Of a DNA stretch of 64,000 nucleotides, positions 22,233-32,423 are shown piece after piece. Under the pieces are notes generated by a model. It was not told where the DNA came from, did not search any database, and saw only the letters and a program-made list of their open reading frames with translations. The translations under genes were made by a program, and so were the position numbers. Numbering within the stretch: the stretch's first letter is position 1; each line of letters opens with the position of its first letter. Origin of the DNA: Pantoea eucrina (GTDB lineage Bacteria; Pseudomonadota; Gammaproteobacteria; Enterobacterales; Enterobacteriaceae). Location: assembly GCF_001691555.1 (NCBI RefSeq), contig NZ_MAYN01000008.1:948617-1012616 (forward strand), in the 5' to 3' direction.

Positions 22233-22847
22233 GTGATTGGTCGTTTACGAGGCAACATTCTGGAAAAACAGCCGCCGCTGGTGCTGCTTGAAGCACACGG
22301 CGTTGGCTATGAAGTGCATATGCCTATGACCTGCTTCTACGAGCTGCCGGACATCGCCCAGGAAGCGGTCATTTTTACCCATTTTGTGGTTCGTGAAGAT
22401 GCCCAGCTGCTGTTTGGTTTCAACAGCAAGCAGGAGCGCGCGCTGTTTCGCGAGCTGATCAAAGTCAACGGCGTTGGCCCCAAGCTGGCGCTGGCGATCC
22501 TTTCAGGCATGTCAGCGCAGCAGTTTGTTACTGCCGTTGAGCGTGAAGAGGTCGCTTCGCTGGTGAAGCTGCCGGGTGTCGGCAAGAAAACCGCTGAGCG
22601 TCTGGTGGTTGAAATGAAAGATCGCTTCAAAGGCATGCATGGCGATCTCTTCGGCGGCGACTCTGCCTTCACGCTGACCACGCCAGCTGCCGCGCCGGAG
22701 GGCAATGACGCCGAAGCGGAAGCCGTTGCTGCTCTGGTGGCGCTGGGATATAAACCGCAGGAAGCCAGCCGCATGATCAGCAAGGTGGGCAAACCTGACG
22801 CAGACTGCGAAACCCTGATCCGCGAAGCGCTGCGTGCAGCTATCTGA
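22233..22847 (+). CDS. ruvA: Holliday junction DNA helicase subunit RuvA
   Basis: RuvA binds Holliday junctions as a tetramer and loads RuvB. The 204-residue product begins at a GTG ([20 protein letters not shown]), has the OB domain, two helix-hairpin-helix motifs ([13 protein letters not shown] and [16 protein letters not shown]), and the C-terminal RuvB-binding domain with [16 protein letters not shown]. It precedes ruvB by eight bases and is driven by the LexA-boxed promoter. Confidence 0.97.
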   Translation: MIGRLRGNILEKQPPLVLLEAHGVGYEVHMPMTCFYELPDIAQEAVIFTHFVVREDAQLLFGFNSKQERALFRELIKVNGVGPKLALAILSGMSAQQFVTAVEREEVASLVKLPGVGKKTAERLVVEMKDRFKGMHGDLFGGDSAFTLTTPAAAPEGNDAEAEAVAALVALGYKPQEASRMISKVGKPDADCETLIREALRAAI

Positions 22848-22855
22848 GGTAATAC

Positions 22856-23860
22856 ATGATTGAAGCCGATCGCCTGGTCTCGGGCAGTTCATATAATGAA
22901 GAAGAGAGCCTGGATCGTGCTATTCGCCCGAAGCTGCTCGCGGAATATGTCGGTCAGCCGCAGGTGCGCGAACAGATGGAGATCTTCATTCAGGCGGCAA
23001 AGCTGCGCGGCGATGCACTTGATCATCTGCTGATTTTCGGCCCGCCGGGGCTGGGGAAAACCACGCTGGCGAATATCGTGGCGAATGAGATGGGCGTGAA
23101 TCTGCGCACTACCTCAGGACCGGTGCTGGAGAAAGCAGGCGATCTGGCGGCCATGCTCACTAACCTTGAACCGCATGACGTACTGTTTATCGATGAGATC
23201 CACCGTCTCTCCCCGGTAGTGGAAGAGGTGCTCTATCCGGCGATGGAAGATTATCAGCTGGATATTATGATCGGTGAGGGGCCGGCCGCCCGCTCGATCA
23301 AGCTCGATCTGCCGCCGTTTACCCTGATTGGTGCCACAACGCGCGCGGGGTCGCTGACCTCACCGCTGCGCGATCGTTTCGGCATTGTTCAGCGGCTTGA
23401 GTTCTACAATGTGCCGGATCTGCAGCACATTGTCAGCCGCAGCGCGGCCTGTCTCGGCCTGACGCTGAGCGAAGAGGGCGCGCTGGAAGTGGCCCGTCGC
23501 GCACGCGGAACCCCGCGTATTGCCAATCGCCTGCTGCGACGCGTGCGTGATTTTGCCGATGTCCGCGCCGCAGGTAATATGAGCGGTGACGTGGCGGCCA
23601 GCGCGCTGGATATGCTGAACGTCGATACGCAGGGTTTTGATTACATGGACCGCAAGCTGCTGCTGGCGATTATCGACAAATTTATGGGCGGTCCGGTGGG
23701 GCTGGATAATCTGGCGGCGGCAATAGGCGAAGAGCGCGAAACGATTGAAGATGTCATAGAGCCTTTCCTGATCCAGCAGGGCTTTATTCAGCGTACGCCG
23801 CGCGGACGCATGGCAACGCAGCACGCTTACCGGCACTTTGATATCGTGCGCGAAGAGTAG
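22856..23860 (+). CDS. ruvB: Holliday junction branch-migration ATPase RuvB
   Basis: RuvB is the AAA+ motor that drives branch migration. The 334-residue product has Walker [10 protein letters not shown] near residues 62-70, Walker B FIDEIHRL near 111-118, sensor 1 in [20 protein letters not shown], and the C-terminal winged-helix domain ending in [12 protein letters not shown]. Second gene of the SOS-controlled ruvAB operon. Confidence 0.97.
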   Translation: MIEADRLVSGSSYNEEESLDRAIRPKLLAEYVGQPQVREQMEIFIQAAKLRGDALDHLLIFGPPGLGKTTLANIVANEMGVNLRTTSGPVLEKAGDLAAMLTNLEPHDVLFIDEIHRLSPVVEEVLYPAMEDYQLDIMIGEGPAARSIKLDLPPFTLIGATTRAGSLTSPLRDRFGIVQRLEFYNVPDLQHIVSRSAACLGLTLSEEGALEVARRARGTPRIANRLLRRVRDFADVRAAGNMSGDVAASALDMLNVDTQGFDYMDRKLLLAIIDKFMGGPVGLDNLAAAIGEERETIEDVIEPFLIQQGFIQRTPRGRMATQHAYRHFDIVREE

Positions 23861-23881
23861 TTTTCAGCACGCTGGCAGACA

Positions 23882-23908
23882 AAAACGGGCACCTCAGGTG
23901 CCCGTTTT
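23882..23908. terminator. Bidirectional terminator between ruvB and znuB
   Basis: AAAACGGGCACC-TCA-GGTGCCCGTTTT is a 12-bp near-perfect hairpin flanked by A and T runs between convergent genes. Confidence 0.9.
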
Positions 23909-23927
23909 GCATGGCTGAACGGATAAC

Positions 23928-24713
23928 TCAGACAGCCGGTTTTTTTATCATGCTCAGTATAAACAGCACGGCGGCGCAGAGCACCACAGAAGGGCCGGCA
24001 GGGGTATCATAAGTGGCAGAGAACGTCAGGCCACCGGTTACCGCAATCAGCCCGGCAAGGGTCGCGTAGCCTGCCATCTGCTCCGGGGAGCGGGAAAAGC
24101 GGCGCGCGGTTGCAGCAGGAATGATCAGCAGCGAGGTAATAATCAGCGCGCCGACAAACTTCATTGCGACGCCAATCGTCAGGGCGGTTACCAGCATCAG
24201 CATCAGCCGCGTACGCTGAATATTAACGCCGTCCACCTGGGCCAGCTCCGGACTGATAGTCATAGAGAGCAGGGCGCGCCACTGCCAGGCCATCACTGCC
24301 AGCACCACAGCCACGCCGCCGCTCATCAGCCAGAGATCGTCCGGCGTAATGGCCAGCAGATCGCCAAACAGATAGGCCATCAGGTCAACGCGCACACCCT
24401 GCATCAGGCTGACCACGACCAGCCCAAGCGAAAGCGCGCTATGCGCCATGATCCCTAATAGCGTATCAATGGCCAGATGCGGACGACGTTCGAGCCAGAC
24501 CAGGCCGAGTGCCAGGCAGATCGTGACCAGGATAACAGCGTAGTAGGGATTAACATTCAGCAGCAGGCCGAAAGCCACGCCCAGCAATGAGGCGTGTGCC
24601 AGGGTATCGCCGAAATATGACATGCGACGCCAGACCACAAACGAGCCGAGCGGTCCGGCTGCCAGCGCCAGCAGTGCGCCGCCGAGCCAGCCGGGAAGTA
24701 ACAGTTCAATCAT
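23928..24713 (-). CDS. znuB: High-affinity zinc ABC transporter permease ZnuB
   Basis: ZnuB is the membrane channel of the ZnuABC zinc importer. The 261-residue protein has about seven to eight hydrophobic segments and family motifs [18 protein letters not shown] and [27 protein letters not shown] sequence. It overlaps the znuC stop by four bases and so is coupled to it. A Zur box upstream of znuC should control the unit. Confidence 0.95.
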   Translation of the reverse strand: MIELLLPGWLGGALLALAAGPLGSFVVWRRMSYFGDTLAHASLLGVAFGLLLNVNPYYAVILVTICLALGLVWLERRPHLAIDTLLGIMAHSALSLGLVVVSLMQGVRVDLMAYLFGDLLAITPDDLWLMSGGVAVVLAVMAWQWRALLSMTISPELAQVDGVNIQRTRLMLMLVTALTIGVAMKFVGALIITSLLIIPAATARRFSRSPEQMAGYATLAGLIAVTGGLTFSATYDTPAGPSVVLCAAVLFILSMIKKPAV

Positions 24714-25465
24714 GACGGGCTGTTTCCTTTGCGTAAAACGATACGTCCCTGTAAATCGTGACGATGGTTGTGCTGATGGCGGTAAATGGCCAGCTGCTGT
24801 GCGCCGCGCGGACCAAACATGGCAATAAACTCAGGATGCTGTGACACCGCTTCCGGCGTACCAGAGCAGCAGATATGGTGATTAAGACACAGCACTTCGT
24901 CAGTTTTCGCCATCACCAGATGCAAATCGTGCGACACCATCAGGACACCACAGTTAAGTTCGCGTCGCAGCTGATCGATCAGATCGTAAAGCGCAACCTG
25001 ACCATTTACATCAACGCCCTGGGTGGGTTCATCCAGCACCAGCAGCTGCGGCTGGTTCAGCAGAGCACGTGCCAGCAGTACGCGCTGCGTTTCACCGCCT
25101 GAAAGTTTCTGCAGCGGTGCCTGCAGCAAGTGCCCGGCCTGCACCCGTTTAAGCGCTGGCAGAATATCGGCACGCTTGCTGCCGCGTGTAAGACGCATAA
25201 AGCGTTCCACAGTGACCGGCAGCGTGGGATCGATATGCAACTTTTGTGGCACATAGCCAATACGCAGTCCCGGCGCGCGCTGCACGCTGCCCCGGTCCGG
25301 CGTAAGCAGGCCTAAAACCGTACGCACCAGCGTTGATTTACCGGCACCGTTAGGACCCAGCAGCGTCAGAATTTTGCCAGGCTGAAGCGTCAGCGAGATG
25401 CCCGCCAGCACAGTGCGCTGGGCAAAGGTCACTGAAATATTGTCAAGTGTAACAAGAGGAGACAT
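24710..25465 (-). CDS. znuC: Zinc ABC transporter ATP-binding protein ZnuC
   Basis: ZnuC is the ATPase of the zinc importer. Walker A is GPNGAGKST, the ABC signature [16 protein letters not shown], and Walker [13 protein letters not shown]; the His-rich tail ([15 protein letters not shown]) is typical of ZnuC. I prefer the ATG at 25465 ([12 protein letters not shown]), which aligns with E. coli MTSLVSLEN; an in-frame ATG at 25483 would add six residues and lie eight bases from the Zur box. Divergent from znuA. Confidence 0.95.
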   Translation of the reverse strand: MSPLVTLDNISVTFAQRTVLAGISLTLQPGKILTLLGPNGAGKSTLVRTVLGLLTPDRGSVQRAPGLRIGYVPQKLHIDPTLPVTVERFMRLTRGSKRADILPALKRVQAGHLLQAPLQKLSGGETQRVLLARALLNQPQLLVLDEPTQGVDVNGQVALYDLIDQLRRELNCGVLMVSHDLHLVMAKTDEVLCLNHHICCSGTPEAVSQHPEFIAMFGPRGAQQLAIYRHQHNHRHDLQGRIVLRKGNSPS

Positions 25466-25490
25466 GTTATTTACGGGTTGCATTGAAATT

Positions 25491-25513
25491 AGAATGTTAT
25501 AATATCACATTTC
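25491..25513. promoter_or_regulatory. Zur operator in the znuC-znuA divergent promoter region
   Basis: A near-palindromic 23-bp site reads GAATGTTATAATATCACATT at its centre. It agrees closely with the enterobacterial Zur consensus (GAAATGTTATANTATAACATTTC). It lies in the short gap between znuC and znuA, so zinc-bound Zur should repress both directions. Confidence 0.85.
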
Positions 25514-25542
25514 ATCACACAGTCACGATGGAATGACGCATT

Positions 25543-26502
25543 ATGTTACACAATAAGCAGCGCCTGTTTTTTACCCTTTCTGCCGCCACCCTTTTATCCT
25601 CGCTGGCGCTTCCGGCGCACTCAGCGGTCGTCGCCTCAATCAAACCGTTAGGATTTATCGCAGCGGCGATTTCAGAAGGCATTACGCCTGTTGAAGTATT
25701 GCTGCCGGATGGTGCATCAGAACATGATTATTCATTGCGCCCTTCTGATGTAAAACGCATTAAAAACGCGGACTTAGTTATCTGGATTGGGCCTGAAATG
25801 GAGGCTTTCCTGACTAAACCGGCCGCCACTCTGCCCGCCAGTAAAAACCTGGAAATTGCCGCATTGCCGGCGGTCAAATCTCAGCTGATTCGGGGCGGAG
25901 AAGATGAGGATGAGCATGAAGAAAGCCACGCCTCAGATAAGTCTGAAGAACAGGACTCCTCTCATACTCACCATCATCACGGTGAATATAACATGCACCT
26001 GTGGATGTCACCGAAGATTGCGCAGGAATCCGCTGTTGCAATCCACGGAAAATTATTGGAACTTATGCCCGAAAGCAAAGCCAAACTTGACGCCAATCTG
26101 CAGCAGTTTGAAGCAGCACTGGCCGAGACGGACAAACACATTGGCGCGCAGCTTGCGCCGGTGCGGAACAAGGGTTATTTCGTTTTTCACGACGCGTATA
26201 GCTATTTTGAGAAACACTACGGGTTGTCCCCCGCGGGACATTTTACCGTCAATCCTGAAATCCAGCCTGGCGCTCAGCGTTTACATCAAATACGAACACA
26301 GTTGGTTGAGCAAAAAGCCGTATGCGTTTTTGCTGAGCCACAATTCAGGCCGGCGGTCATCGATGCCGTGTCACGTGGCACCAGCGTACGAAAAGGCACG
26401 CTGGATCCATTAGGCATGGGGATCAGCTTAACCAAAGACAGTTATGTGAAATTCCTCTCACAGCTGTCAAGCCAGTATGCGAGCTGCCTGAATGGAGCAT
26501 AG
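25543..26502 (+). CDS. znuA: Zinc ABC transporter periplasmic binding protein ZnuA
   Basis: ZnuA captures zinc in the periplasm and delivers it to ZnuBC. The 319-residue product has a signal peptide ending near LPAHSA, zinc ligands in [20 protein letters not shown] and [15 protein letters not shown], and the cluster A-I fold. Between residues about 118 and 146 there is an acidic and histidine-rich loop ([13 protein letters not shown] followed by SHTHHHHGE), the known zinc-loading loop of this subfamily. Confidence 0.95.
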   Translation: MLHNKQRLFFTLSAATLLSSLALPAHSAVVASIKPLGFIAAAISEGITPVEVLLPDGASEHDYSLRPSDVKRIKNADLVIWIGPEMEAFLTKPAATLPASKNLEIAALPAVKSQLIRGGEDEDEHEESHASDKSEEQDSSHTHHHHGEYNMHLWMSPKIAQESAVAIHGKLLELMPESKAKLDANLQQFEAALAETDKHIGAQLAPVRNKGYFVFHDAYSYFEKHYGLSPAGHFTVNPEIQPGAQRLHQIRTQLVEQKAVCVFAEPQFRPAVIDAVSRGTSVRKGTLDPLGMGISLTKDSYVKFLSQLSSQYASCLNGA

Positions 26503-26516
26503 AGGAAAAGATAAAA

Positions 26517-27842
26517 GTGCAGCAGATAGCCCGCTCTGTCGCCCTCGCATTTAATAATTTGCCGCGCCCCCACCGCGTTATGCTGGGGTCATTAACCGTC
26601 GTCACACTGGCCGTCGCTGTCTGGCGGCCGTATGTTTATCATCCCCGTGACGTTGCGCCGGTTGTCAAAGAGATTGCGCTGGATAAAAACCCGCTGCGCA
26701 CTTTGCTGCCGGAAGCCAGCGAGCCTATTGATCAAACCACGGCTGAACCTGAAGAGGATTTGCCGGCGGACGACATCGACAAAGATGTGCCTGATAATCC
26801 CGATCAGCATGATTATACCATTTCATCTGGCGATACTTTAAGCAGCGCACTGAATCAGTATGGCATCGATCTCAGTGATATCACCGCGCTGGTCGCCAGT
26901 GATAAAGCGCTGCGCAATCTGCAGGTGGGCCAGCAGCTGAGCTGGACGCTGGATGCAGAAGGGCAGCTGCTGGCATTTAGCTGGGAAATTAACCGTCGCG
27001 AAACCCGCACCTATGCGCGTCAGCCAAATGGCAGCTTCAGCATGCAGCAGGAGATGCAGAAAGGCGAATGGCAGAATAGCGTGCTGAAGGGGGAAGTGCG
27101 CGGCAGCTTTGCTGCCAGTGCGCAGCGAGCCGGCCTGAGCAGCGCTGAAACCAGCAATGTCATCAAAGCGATGCAGTGGCAAATGGATTTCCGCAAGCTG
27201 CGCTCGGGTGATGAATTCAGCGTGCTGATGTCGCGTGAGATGCTGGATGGCAAAAGCGCACAGAGCCAGCTCCTGGGCGTGCGTCTGCGCAGTGGCGGTA
27301 AAGATTATTACGCTTTCCGTGCCGAAGACGGCAAGTTCTACGATCGCAGCGGTTCAGGTCTGGCGCGAGGCTTTATGCGCTTTCCAACGGTTAAGCAGTA
27401 TCGTGTCTCCTCAAACTTCAACCCGCGCCGCCTTAATCCGGTAACCGGCCGCATCTCACCCCATAAAGGTGTCGACTTTGCACTGCCGGTGGGAACGCCG
27501 GTGCTGGCAGTCGGCGACGGTGAGGTGGTAGTGGCTAAAAACGGCGGCGCCGCTGGCAACTACGTGGCGATTCGTCACGGCCGGCAGTATATGACGCGCT
27601 ATATGCACCTCAGCCGCGCACTGGTGAAGCCCGGGCAGAAAGTCAAACGTGGCGATCGCATCGCGCTTTCGGGTAATACCGGGCGCTCAACCGGTCCTCA
27701 CCTGCATTATGAAGTGTGGATTAATAATCAGGCCGTTAACCCGCTGACGGCGAAAATGCCGCGTATGGAAGGGTTGACCGGAAAAGATCGCAGCACGTAT
27801 CTTGCGCAGGTGAAAACCTGGCTGCCTCAGCTGGCGCTTTAG
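26517..27842 (+). CDS. mepM: Murein DD-endopeptidase MepM
   Basis: MepM cleaves D-Ala-meso-DAP cross-links so that new murein strands can be inserted. The 441-residue protein (E. coli 440) starts at a GTG, has an N-terminal membrane anchor (HRVMLGSLTVVTLAVAVW), a LysM/OapA-like domain around YTISSGDTLSSALNQYGID, and a C-terminal M23 domain with zinc ligands in HKGVDFALP and GPHLHYEVW. It lies next to znuA in E. coli too; a terminator follows. Confidence 0.95.
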   Translation: MQQIARSVALAFNNLPRPHRVMLGSLTVVTLAVAVWRPYVYHPRDVAPVVKEIALDKNPLRTLLPEASEPIDQTTAEPEEDLPADDIDKDVPDNPDQHDYTISSGDTLSSALNQYGIDLSDITALVASDKALRNLQVGQQLSWTLDAEGQLLAFSWEINRRETRTYARQPNGSFSMQQEMQKGEWQNSVLKGEVRGSFAASAQRAGLSSAETSNVIKAMQWQMDFRKLRSGDEFSVLMSREMLDGKSAQSQLLGVRLRSGGKDYYAFRAEDGKFYDRSGSGLARGFMRFPTVKQYRVSSNFNPRRLNPVTGRISPHKGVDFALPVGTPVLAVGDGEVVVAKNGGAAGNYVAIRHGRQYMTRYMHLSRALVKPGQKVKRGDRIALSGNTGRSTGPHLHYEVWINNQAVNPLTAKMPRMEGLTGKDRSTYLAQVKTWLPQLAL

Positions 27843-27867
27843 ACACCCGGCAGATGCCTGAAAGTAA

Positions 27868-27894
27868 AACCGACGATTAATGCGTCGGTTTTTT
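27868..27894 (+). terminator. Terminator after mepM
   Basis: AACCGACG-ATTAATG-CGTCGGTT hairpin followed by TTTT on the plus strand. Confidence 0.85.
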
Positions 27895-27968
27895 GCTTTC
27901 AGGCGCGTGAAGATTGCAAAAATAGCTGCCGTCACTATTATTGAGCCGTCATTGTCAGAGGCGAGTGC

Positions 27969-28943
27969 ATGGAAACCCGAAAAAAAAATAACAGCGAGTT
28001 TATTCCCGTTTTTCAACGTTCTTTTTTAAAACCTAAATACTGGGGAAGCTGGCTGGCAGTTGGTGCGCTGGCGGGTATGGCAATGCTGCCACCACGCCTG
28101 CGTGACCCGGTGCTGGGTGGCTTAGGCACCTTTGCCGGTAAGCTGGCAAAAAGTGCGCGGCGTCGTGCGCTGATCAATCTCTATTACTGCTTGCCGGAAC
28201 TGAGTGAAGCGCAGCGCGAAAAGATTGCTGACCGCATGTTTGCCACTGCGCCGCAGGCGATGGTCATGATGGCAGAACTCGGTATGCGTAATCCGGAGCG
28301 GGTGCGCCAGCGGGTCGAGTGGCACGGCCGTGAAATCATTACTGAGTTGCAGAACAACAAAGAGAATGTGATCTTCCTGGTGCCGCACGGCTGGGCCGTG
28401 GATATTCCCGCCATGCTGCTGGCCTCAGAAGGGCAGATGATGGCAGCGATGTTCCACAATCAGAGCGATCCGCTGATGGATTATCTGTGGAACACCGTAC
28501 GCCGCCGGTTTGGTGGTCGTATGCATGCGCGCAACGACGGAATTAAACCCTTTATCGCCTCCGTACGTCAGGGCTACTACGGCTACTATCTGCCGGATCA
28601 GGATCACGGTGCTGAGCACAGCGAATTTGTCGATTTCTTTGCAACCTACAAAGCGACGCTGCCGGCAGTGGGACGGCTGATGAAAGTCTGCCGGGCGCGG
28701 GTAGTGCCGCTGTTTCCGGTATACAACAGTAAAACGCACCGTCTGGAGATCTACGTACGACCGCCGATGGACGATCTCATGGATGCGGATGACACCACGC
28801 TGGCACGGCGCATGAATGAAGAAGTGGAGATTTTTGTGCGGCCGCATCCGGAGCAATATACCTGGATCCTGAAGCTGCTGAAAACGCGTAAAGAAGGCGA
28901 TATTGAGCCTTACCGGCGCAAAGATCTCTATCCGCGTAAATAG
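27969..28943 (+). CDS. lpxM: Lipid A myristoyl-acyltransferase LpxM (MsbB)
   Basis: LpxM adds the last acyl chain (myristoyl in E. coli) to lipid A at the inner membrane. The 324-residue protein has an N-terminal membrane segment, the catalytic HX4D motif in [12 protein letters not shown], and [28 protein letters not shown] and [14 protein letters not shown], all strongly conserved with E. coli LpxM. GAGG lies upstream of the ATG. It is convergent with mdfA. Confidence 0.95.
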   Translation: METRKKNNSEFIPVFQRSFLKPKYWGSWLAVGALAGMAMLPPRLRDPVLGGLGTFAGKLAKSARRRALINLYYCLPELSEAQREKIADRMFATAPQAMVMMAELGMRNPERVRQRVEWHGREIITELQNNKENVIFLVPHGWAVDIPAMLLASEGQMMAAMFHNQSDPLMDYLWNTVRRRFGGRMHARNDGIKPFIASVRQGYYGYYLPDQDHGAEHSEFVDFFATYKATLPAVGRLMKVCRARVVPLFPVYNSKTHRLEIYVRPPMDDLMDADDTTLARRMNEEVEIFVRPHPEQYTWILKLLKTRKEGDIEPYRRKDLYPRK

Positions 28944-28951
28944 TGCTGCGT

Positions 28952-28982
28952 GCTGCCGCTACCCTTTGTGCATAGCGGCAGC
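28952..28982. terminator. Hairpin between convergent lpxM and mdfA
   Basis: GCTGCCGCTA and TAGCGGCAGC form a perfect 10-bp stem around an 11-base loop. It lies between the two stop codons but has no T tract; possible factor-assisted terminator. Confidence 0.5.
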
Positions 28983-28987
28983 GCGAT

Positions 28988-30223
28988 TTATGCCATCTCT
29001 TCGACCTTGCTGAGCCGCTTGCGCTCACGCAGAAACAGCGTAACCAGCGCAAACCACAGCAAACCTGCAATAAAGTTCAGCGTACTGAACCACGGTGTAC
29101 CGCCGTGAAAATAGCCCGCTTTCGCCAGTTCAATGCCCGCCGCCAGCGTCAGGATGCTGATCATGCCCAGCATGGCAGCAATACTGCCTTTGCCTTCACT
29201 GCTGGCGTAAAGCGTCAGGCGATAGAGACCAGCGTTAACCATGCCAGCCCCGAACGCGTAGAGACTGAGCCCGGCCGTTAACAGCAGGTAAGTGTGGCTG
29301 TTCATCAGGTTTGCAATCAGCGCTATGCTCAGTCCGATCAGAATAGGCCAGGCGGCAAATTTCACCGGCTGTTCAATCGGCACGCGACCCGCCAGCTTGC
29401 CCAGCGTCAGATTGCCGGCAATCATGGCCAGAAATACCGGCAGCTGGAGCAGGGCGTAGTGCAGGCGTGACAGGCCTTCATCGTGCATCAGGATCACCGG
29501 TGACAGCGCGACCCACGTCAGAATGGGGATAAACACCAGCCCGATAGCAAAAGAGCCGTACATCACCTGCTTATCACGGGCCAGCCGGCCATAGCCGCGT
29601 GCCAGCACCGGCAGCGCCACTGAACGACTGCGATCGCCAGCCGTCTCCGGCATGATGCGCCACAGCAAAATGAACGCTACCACGCTGCAGATCGCAAACA
29701 GCCAGAACATACTGCGCCAGCTGCCTGCGGTCAGCCACGCTGCTCCCGCCAGTGGACCGGCCAGCGGCGCCAGCAGCGCCACATTGGCCATCAGTGCCAT
29801 CACCCGCACCGCGAGCGCCTCTTCAAACGCTTCCTGGACCGCCGCATAGCTGACGGCGCCAATAAAGCAAAGGCTGATACCCTGAATGAAGCGCAGCGTG
29901 ACAAACTGTTCAATCGTGCTGACCCAGGTGGTAAGGATGCAGGCCAGCACAAAAAACAGGATGCCGGAGAGCAGCACCGGGCGCCGGCCATACTTATCGG
30001 AGAGCGGACCCAGCAGCCACTGCAGCACCACGCCGCCCATCAGATAGGCGGTAAGCGAAGTAGAGACCCACTGCGGACCGACGGCAAACTCCTCCGTGAC
30101 CAGCAGCATGCCGGGCTGGATCATGTCATGCGCGATATAAGTGGCGAATTCAAACAGAACCAGCGCCAGTGGAAAAAGCAGCGTGCGTCCGGTTAACCGG
30201 GCAATAGGTTGGTAGCGGGCCAT
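28988..30223 (-). CDS. mdfA: MdfA family multidrug efflux transporter
   Basis: A 411-residue 12-TM major facilitator. It resembles E. coli MdfA throughout: MIQPGMLLVTEEF, TAYLMGGVVLQWLLGPLSDKYGRRPVLLSG (motif A region), RFIQGISLCFIGAVSYAAVQE and ALMANVALLAPLAGPLAGAAW (motif C). MdfA expels cationic and neutral drugs in exchange for protons. I choose the ATG at 30223, five bases after GGGAGG; an in-frame ATG at 30244 has no such site. E. coli keeps mdfA elsewhere, so the position between lpxM and pykA is specific to this lineage. Substrates cannot be read from sequence. Confidence 0.88.
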   Translation of the reverse strand: MARYQPIARLTGRTLLFPLALVLFEFATYIAHDMIQPGMLLVTEEFAVGPQWVSTSLTAYLMGGVVLQWLLGPLSDKYGRRPVLLSGILFFVLACILTTWVSTIEQFVTLRFIQGISLCFIGAVSYAAVQEAFEEALAVRVMALMANVALLAPLAGPLAGAAWLTAGSWRSMFWLFAICSVVAFILLWRIMPETAGDRSRSVALPVLARGYGRLARDKQVMYGSFAIGLVFIPILTWVALSPVILMHDEGLSRLHYALLQLPVFLAMIAGNLTLGKLAGRVPIEQPVKFAAWPILIGLSIALIANLMNSHTYLLLTAGLSLYAFGAGMVNAGLYRLTLYASSEGKGSIAAMLGMISILTLAAGIELAKAGYFHGGTPWFSTLNFIAGLLWFALVTLFLRERKRLSKVEEMA

Positions 30224-30241
30224 CAAGCCTCCCTGAAAATG

Positions 30242-30275
30242 CAAAATAAAACGCGACCGCCAGAGCAGTCGCGTT
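30242..30275 (-). terminator. Terminator after pykA
   Basis: On the minus strand ACGCGACTGC-TCTG-GCGGTCGCGT forms a hairpin followed by TTTATTTT. It lies downstream of pykA and just before mdfA. Confidence 0.8.
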
Positions 30276-30313
30276 TGTCCATTTTTACAGCCGCTACGCG
30301 TAACGCGTCAGCG

Positions 30314-31789
30314 TTAGTCGACGCGCAGCACGCGGCTGGTGTTAGTGGTACCGGTAGCACCCATTACATCGCCCTGCGTGACAATCACCAGGTCACCAGA
30401 GACAAGGAAACCTTTATCACGGAGCAGATTTACTGCGTCATGGGCAGCAGCCACACCGTCATTGTTGCTGTCAAAATAGACGGGTGTCACGCCGCGATAG
30501 AGTGCGGTCAGGTTCAGCGTGCGTTCATGGCGCGACATCGCAAAAATCGGCAGGCCTGACGTGATACGCGACGTCATCAGCGCAGTACGGCCTGATTCTG
30601 TCATGGTAATAATGGCAGAAACACCCTGCAGATGGTTTGCCGCATACATGGCGGACATCGCAATGGCTTCTTCGACGTTATCAAACTGTACGTCCAGACG
30701 ATGTTTAGAGACGTTTACGCTGGGGATCTTTTCAGCGCCGAGGCAGACCTTCGCCATCGCAGACACGGTCTCTGCCGGATATTGCCCGGCTGCGGTTTCC
30801 GCTGACAGCATGACGGCGTCAGTACCATCCAGCACGGCGTTAGCCACATCCATGACTTCCGCACGGGTTGGCATCGGATTGGTGATCATCGATTCCATCA
30901 TCTGCGTCGCGGTAATGATGGTGCGGTTCAGCTGACGGGCGCGACGGATCAGCGCTTTCTGAATACCAACCAGTTCCGGATCGCCAATTTCAACGCCCAG
31001 ATCGCCGCGTGCTACCATGACGACGTCAGAGGCGAGAATAATATCATCCATTGCTTCCTGTGTCGCAACCGCTTCTGCACGCTCTACTTTTGCCACCAGC
31101 TTTGCATCACAGCCGGCATCGCGAGCCAGACGACGGGCGTAGTTCATGTCTTCGCCATTGCGCGGGAATGACACCGCCAGATAATCAACGCCGATTTTTG
31201 CCGCCGTCACGATATCCAGCTTATCTTTTTCGGTCAGGGCTTCAGCAGAGAGGCCGCCGCCCAGCTTGTTAATACCTTTATTATTTGAGAGCGGACCACC
31301 GACGGTGACCTCAGTGAAGACTTTTACATCCTGTACGTCCAGCACCTTCAGCTGCACGCGGCCATCGTCGAGCAGCAGGATATCGCCCGGCACAACATCT
31401 TCCGGCAGTCCTTTGTAATCGATGCCGACTTTCTCTTTATCGCCTTCACCTTTGCTCAGGTTGGCGTCCAGCAGAAAGCGATCGCCAACGCTGAGAAACA
31501 CTTTTCCTTCTTTAAACGTAGAGACGCGGATTTTTGGTCCCTGCAGGTCGCCAAGGATCGCGACGTGACGACCCAGCTTGGCGGCTATCTGACGTACGCG
31601 ATCGGCGCGCTGCTGGTGATCTTCTGGCGTGCCGTGAGAGAAGTTAAGGCGAACCACGTTAGCGCCTGCCGCGATGATTTTTTCAAGGTTATTGTCGCGA
31701 TCTGTAGCCGGGCCGAGGGTGGTAACAATCTTGGTTCTTCTGAGACGACGTGACGGGGATTTTGAGATGAAAGCTGTAGGGCTGGTCAT
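30314..31789 (-). CDS. pykA: Pyruvate kinase II
   Basis: PykA makes pyruvate and ATP from phosphoenolpyruvate. The 491-residue product contains [26 protein letters not shown], the active-site lysine in AKVERAEAV, and [12 protein letters not shown] and [10 protein letters not shown], almost identical to E. coli PykA (480 residues). The N-terminus carries about ten extra residues ([11 protein letters not shown]) ahead of the aligned SRRLRRTKI. In E. coli hexR separates pykA from zwf; here that space has no gene. Confidence 0.96.
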   Translation of the reverse strand: MTSPTAFISKSPSRRLRRTKIVTTLGPATDRDNNLEKIIAAGANVVRLNFSHGTPEDHQQRADRVRQIAAKLGRHVAILGDLQGPKIRVSTFKEGKVFLSVGDRFLLDANLSKGEGDKEKVGIDYKGLPEDVVPGDILLLDDGRVQLKVLDVQDVKVFTEVTVGGPLSNNKGINKLGGGLSAEALTEKDKLDIVTAAKIGVDYLAVSFPRNGEDMNYARRLARDAGCDAKLVAKVERAEAVATQEAMDDIILASDVVMVARGDLGVEIGDPELVGIQKALIRRARQLNRTIITATQMMESMITNPMPTRAEVMDVANAVLDGTDAVMLSAETAAGQYPAETVSAMAKVCLGAEKIPSVNVSKHRLDVQFDNVEEAIAMSAMYAANHLQGVSAIITMTESGRTALMTSRITSGLPIFAMSRHERTLNLTALYRGVTPVYFDSNNDGVAAAHDAVNLLRDKGFLVSGDLVIVTQGDVMGATGTTNTSRVLRVD

Positions 31790-32423
31790 TCGGTGATCCT
31801 TTTATTCTATCTGATTGATGGGCATTAAATTTAAAATGCGCATGTCTCTGTTTGGCTAGTGATACTGCTTCCAGGGTGTTGACGCAAAAGGGCTTAACGT
31901 ATTAACGCCAGGTAAACGCTTACACCTAAGGTACACCAAATGTCTGACCCTGTTAAGATAGGTCTGCTTTGTCAACGTGTGGAATGGTTCAACCCGACAC
32001 CAGCGGAGCGCTGAACCCCCACCTTTACCCTTCAGCGATTTCCTCATGCGTAATAAAACAGCAGTGTGTCACAGTAAATGGGCGTCTGAACAGCACGATT
32101 CTGACATGAAAGCGCTTACATCGCTGCTTTACAGGGTTTCAGCTTACTCAAAGCCAGGCTCTGTAATAATGCAGTCGCGCAGCGGCAGATAAGTGCGACG
32201 GTGAATTCTTTGTCATACTTCTGCAGACACCAGTCAGTGGTTTTCGATGTAAACCCTGTCAACGTGGCGCAAGGCAGTCAGTCATGCGATATCGCCATGA
32301 ACACCGGGACACTGGCTTGTCCTGGCGCGGCGAAAAAAGTACATTGTGCCGTAAGAACATGACAATAAAGGTCCGGGATGGTGAGGATGCACATCCGGGA
32401 GATCCTGCAACGAGGAGAGGAAA
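31790..32423. other. pykA-zwf divergent intergenic region lacking hexR
   Basis: About 630 bases without a supported gene. E. coli and most relatives have hexR (RpiR-family regulator) here; I found no HexR-like sequence in any frame. The region must contain the pykA and zwf promoters. Near zwf, GTGCCGTAAGAACATGACAA (about 32347-32366) resembles the E. coli zwf promoter zone. Confidence 0.6.
31910..31925. promoter_or_regulatory. LacI/GalR-family-like operator upstream of pykA
   Basis: The minus strand reads GTGTAAGCGTTTACCT, an imperfect palindrome fitting most of the GTGKAANCGNTTNCAC pattern of LacI-family regulators. It lies about 120 bases upstream of pykA. Which protein would bind (Cra, GalR-like or other) cannot be told. 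Confidence 0.35.

Noticed and set aside
32063..32082. 17-base identity (GTCACAGTAAATGGGCG) between the zwf upstream region and the yebC start
   Set aside because: A single 17-base match in 64 kb can occur by chance; no further similarity on either side.
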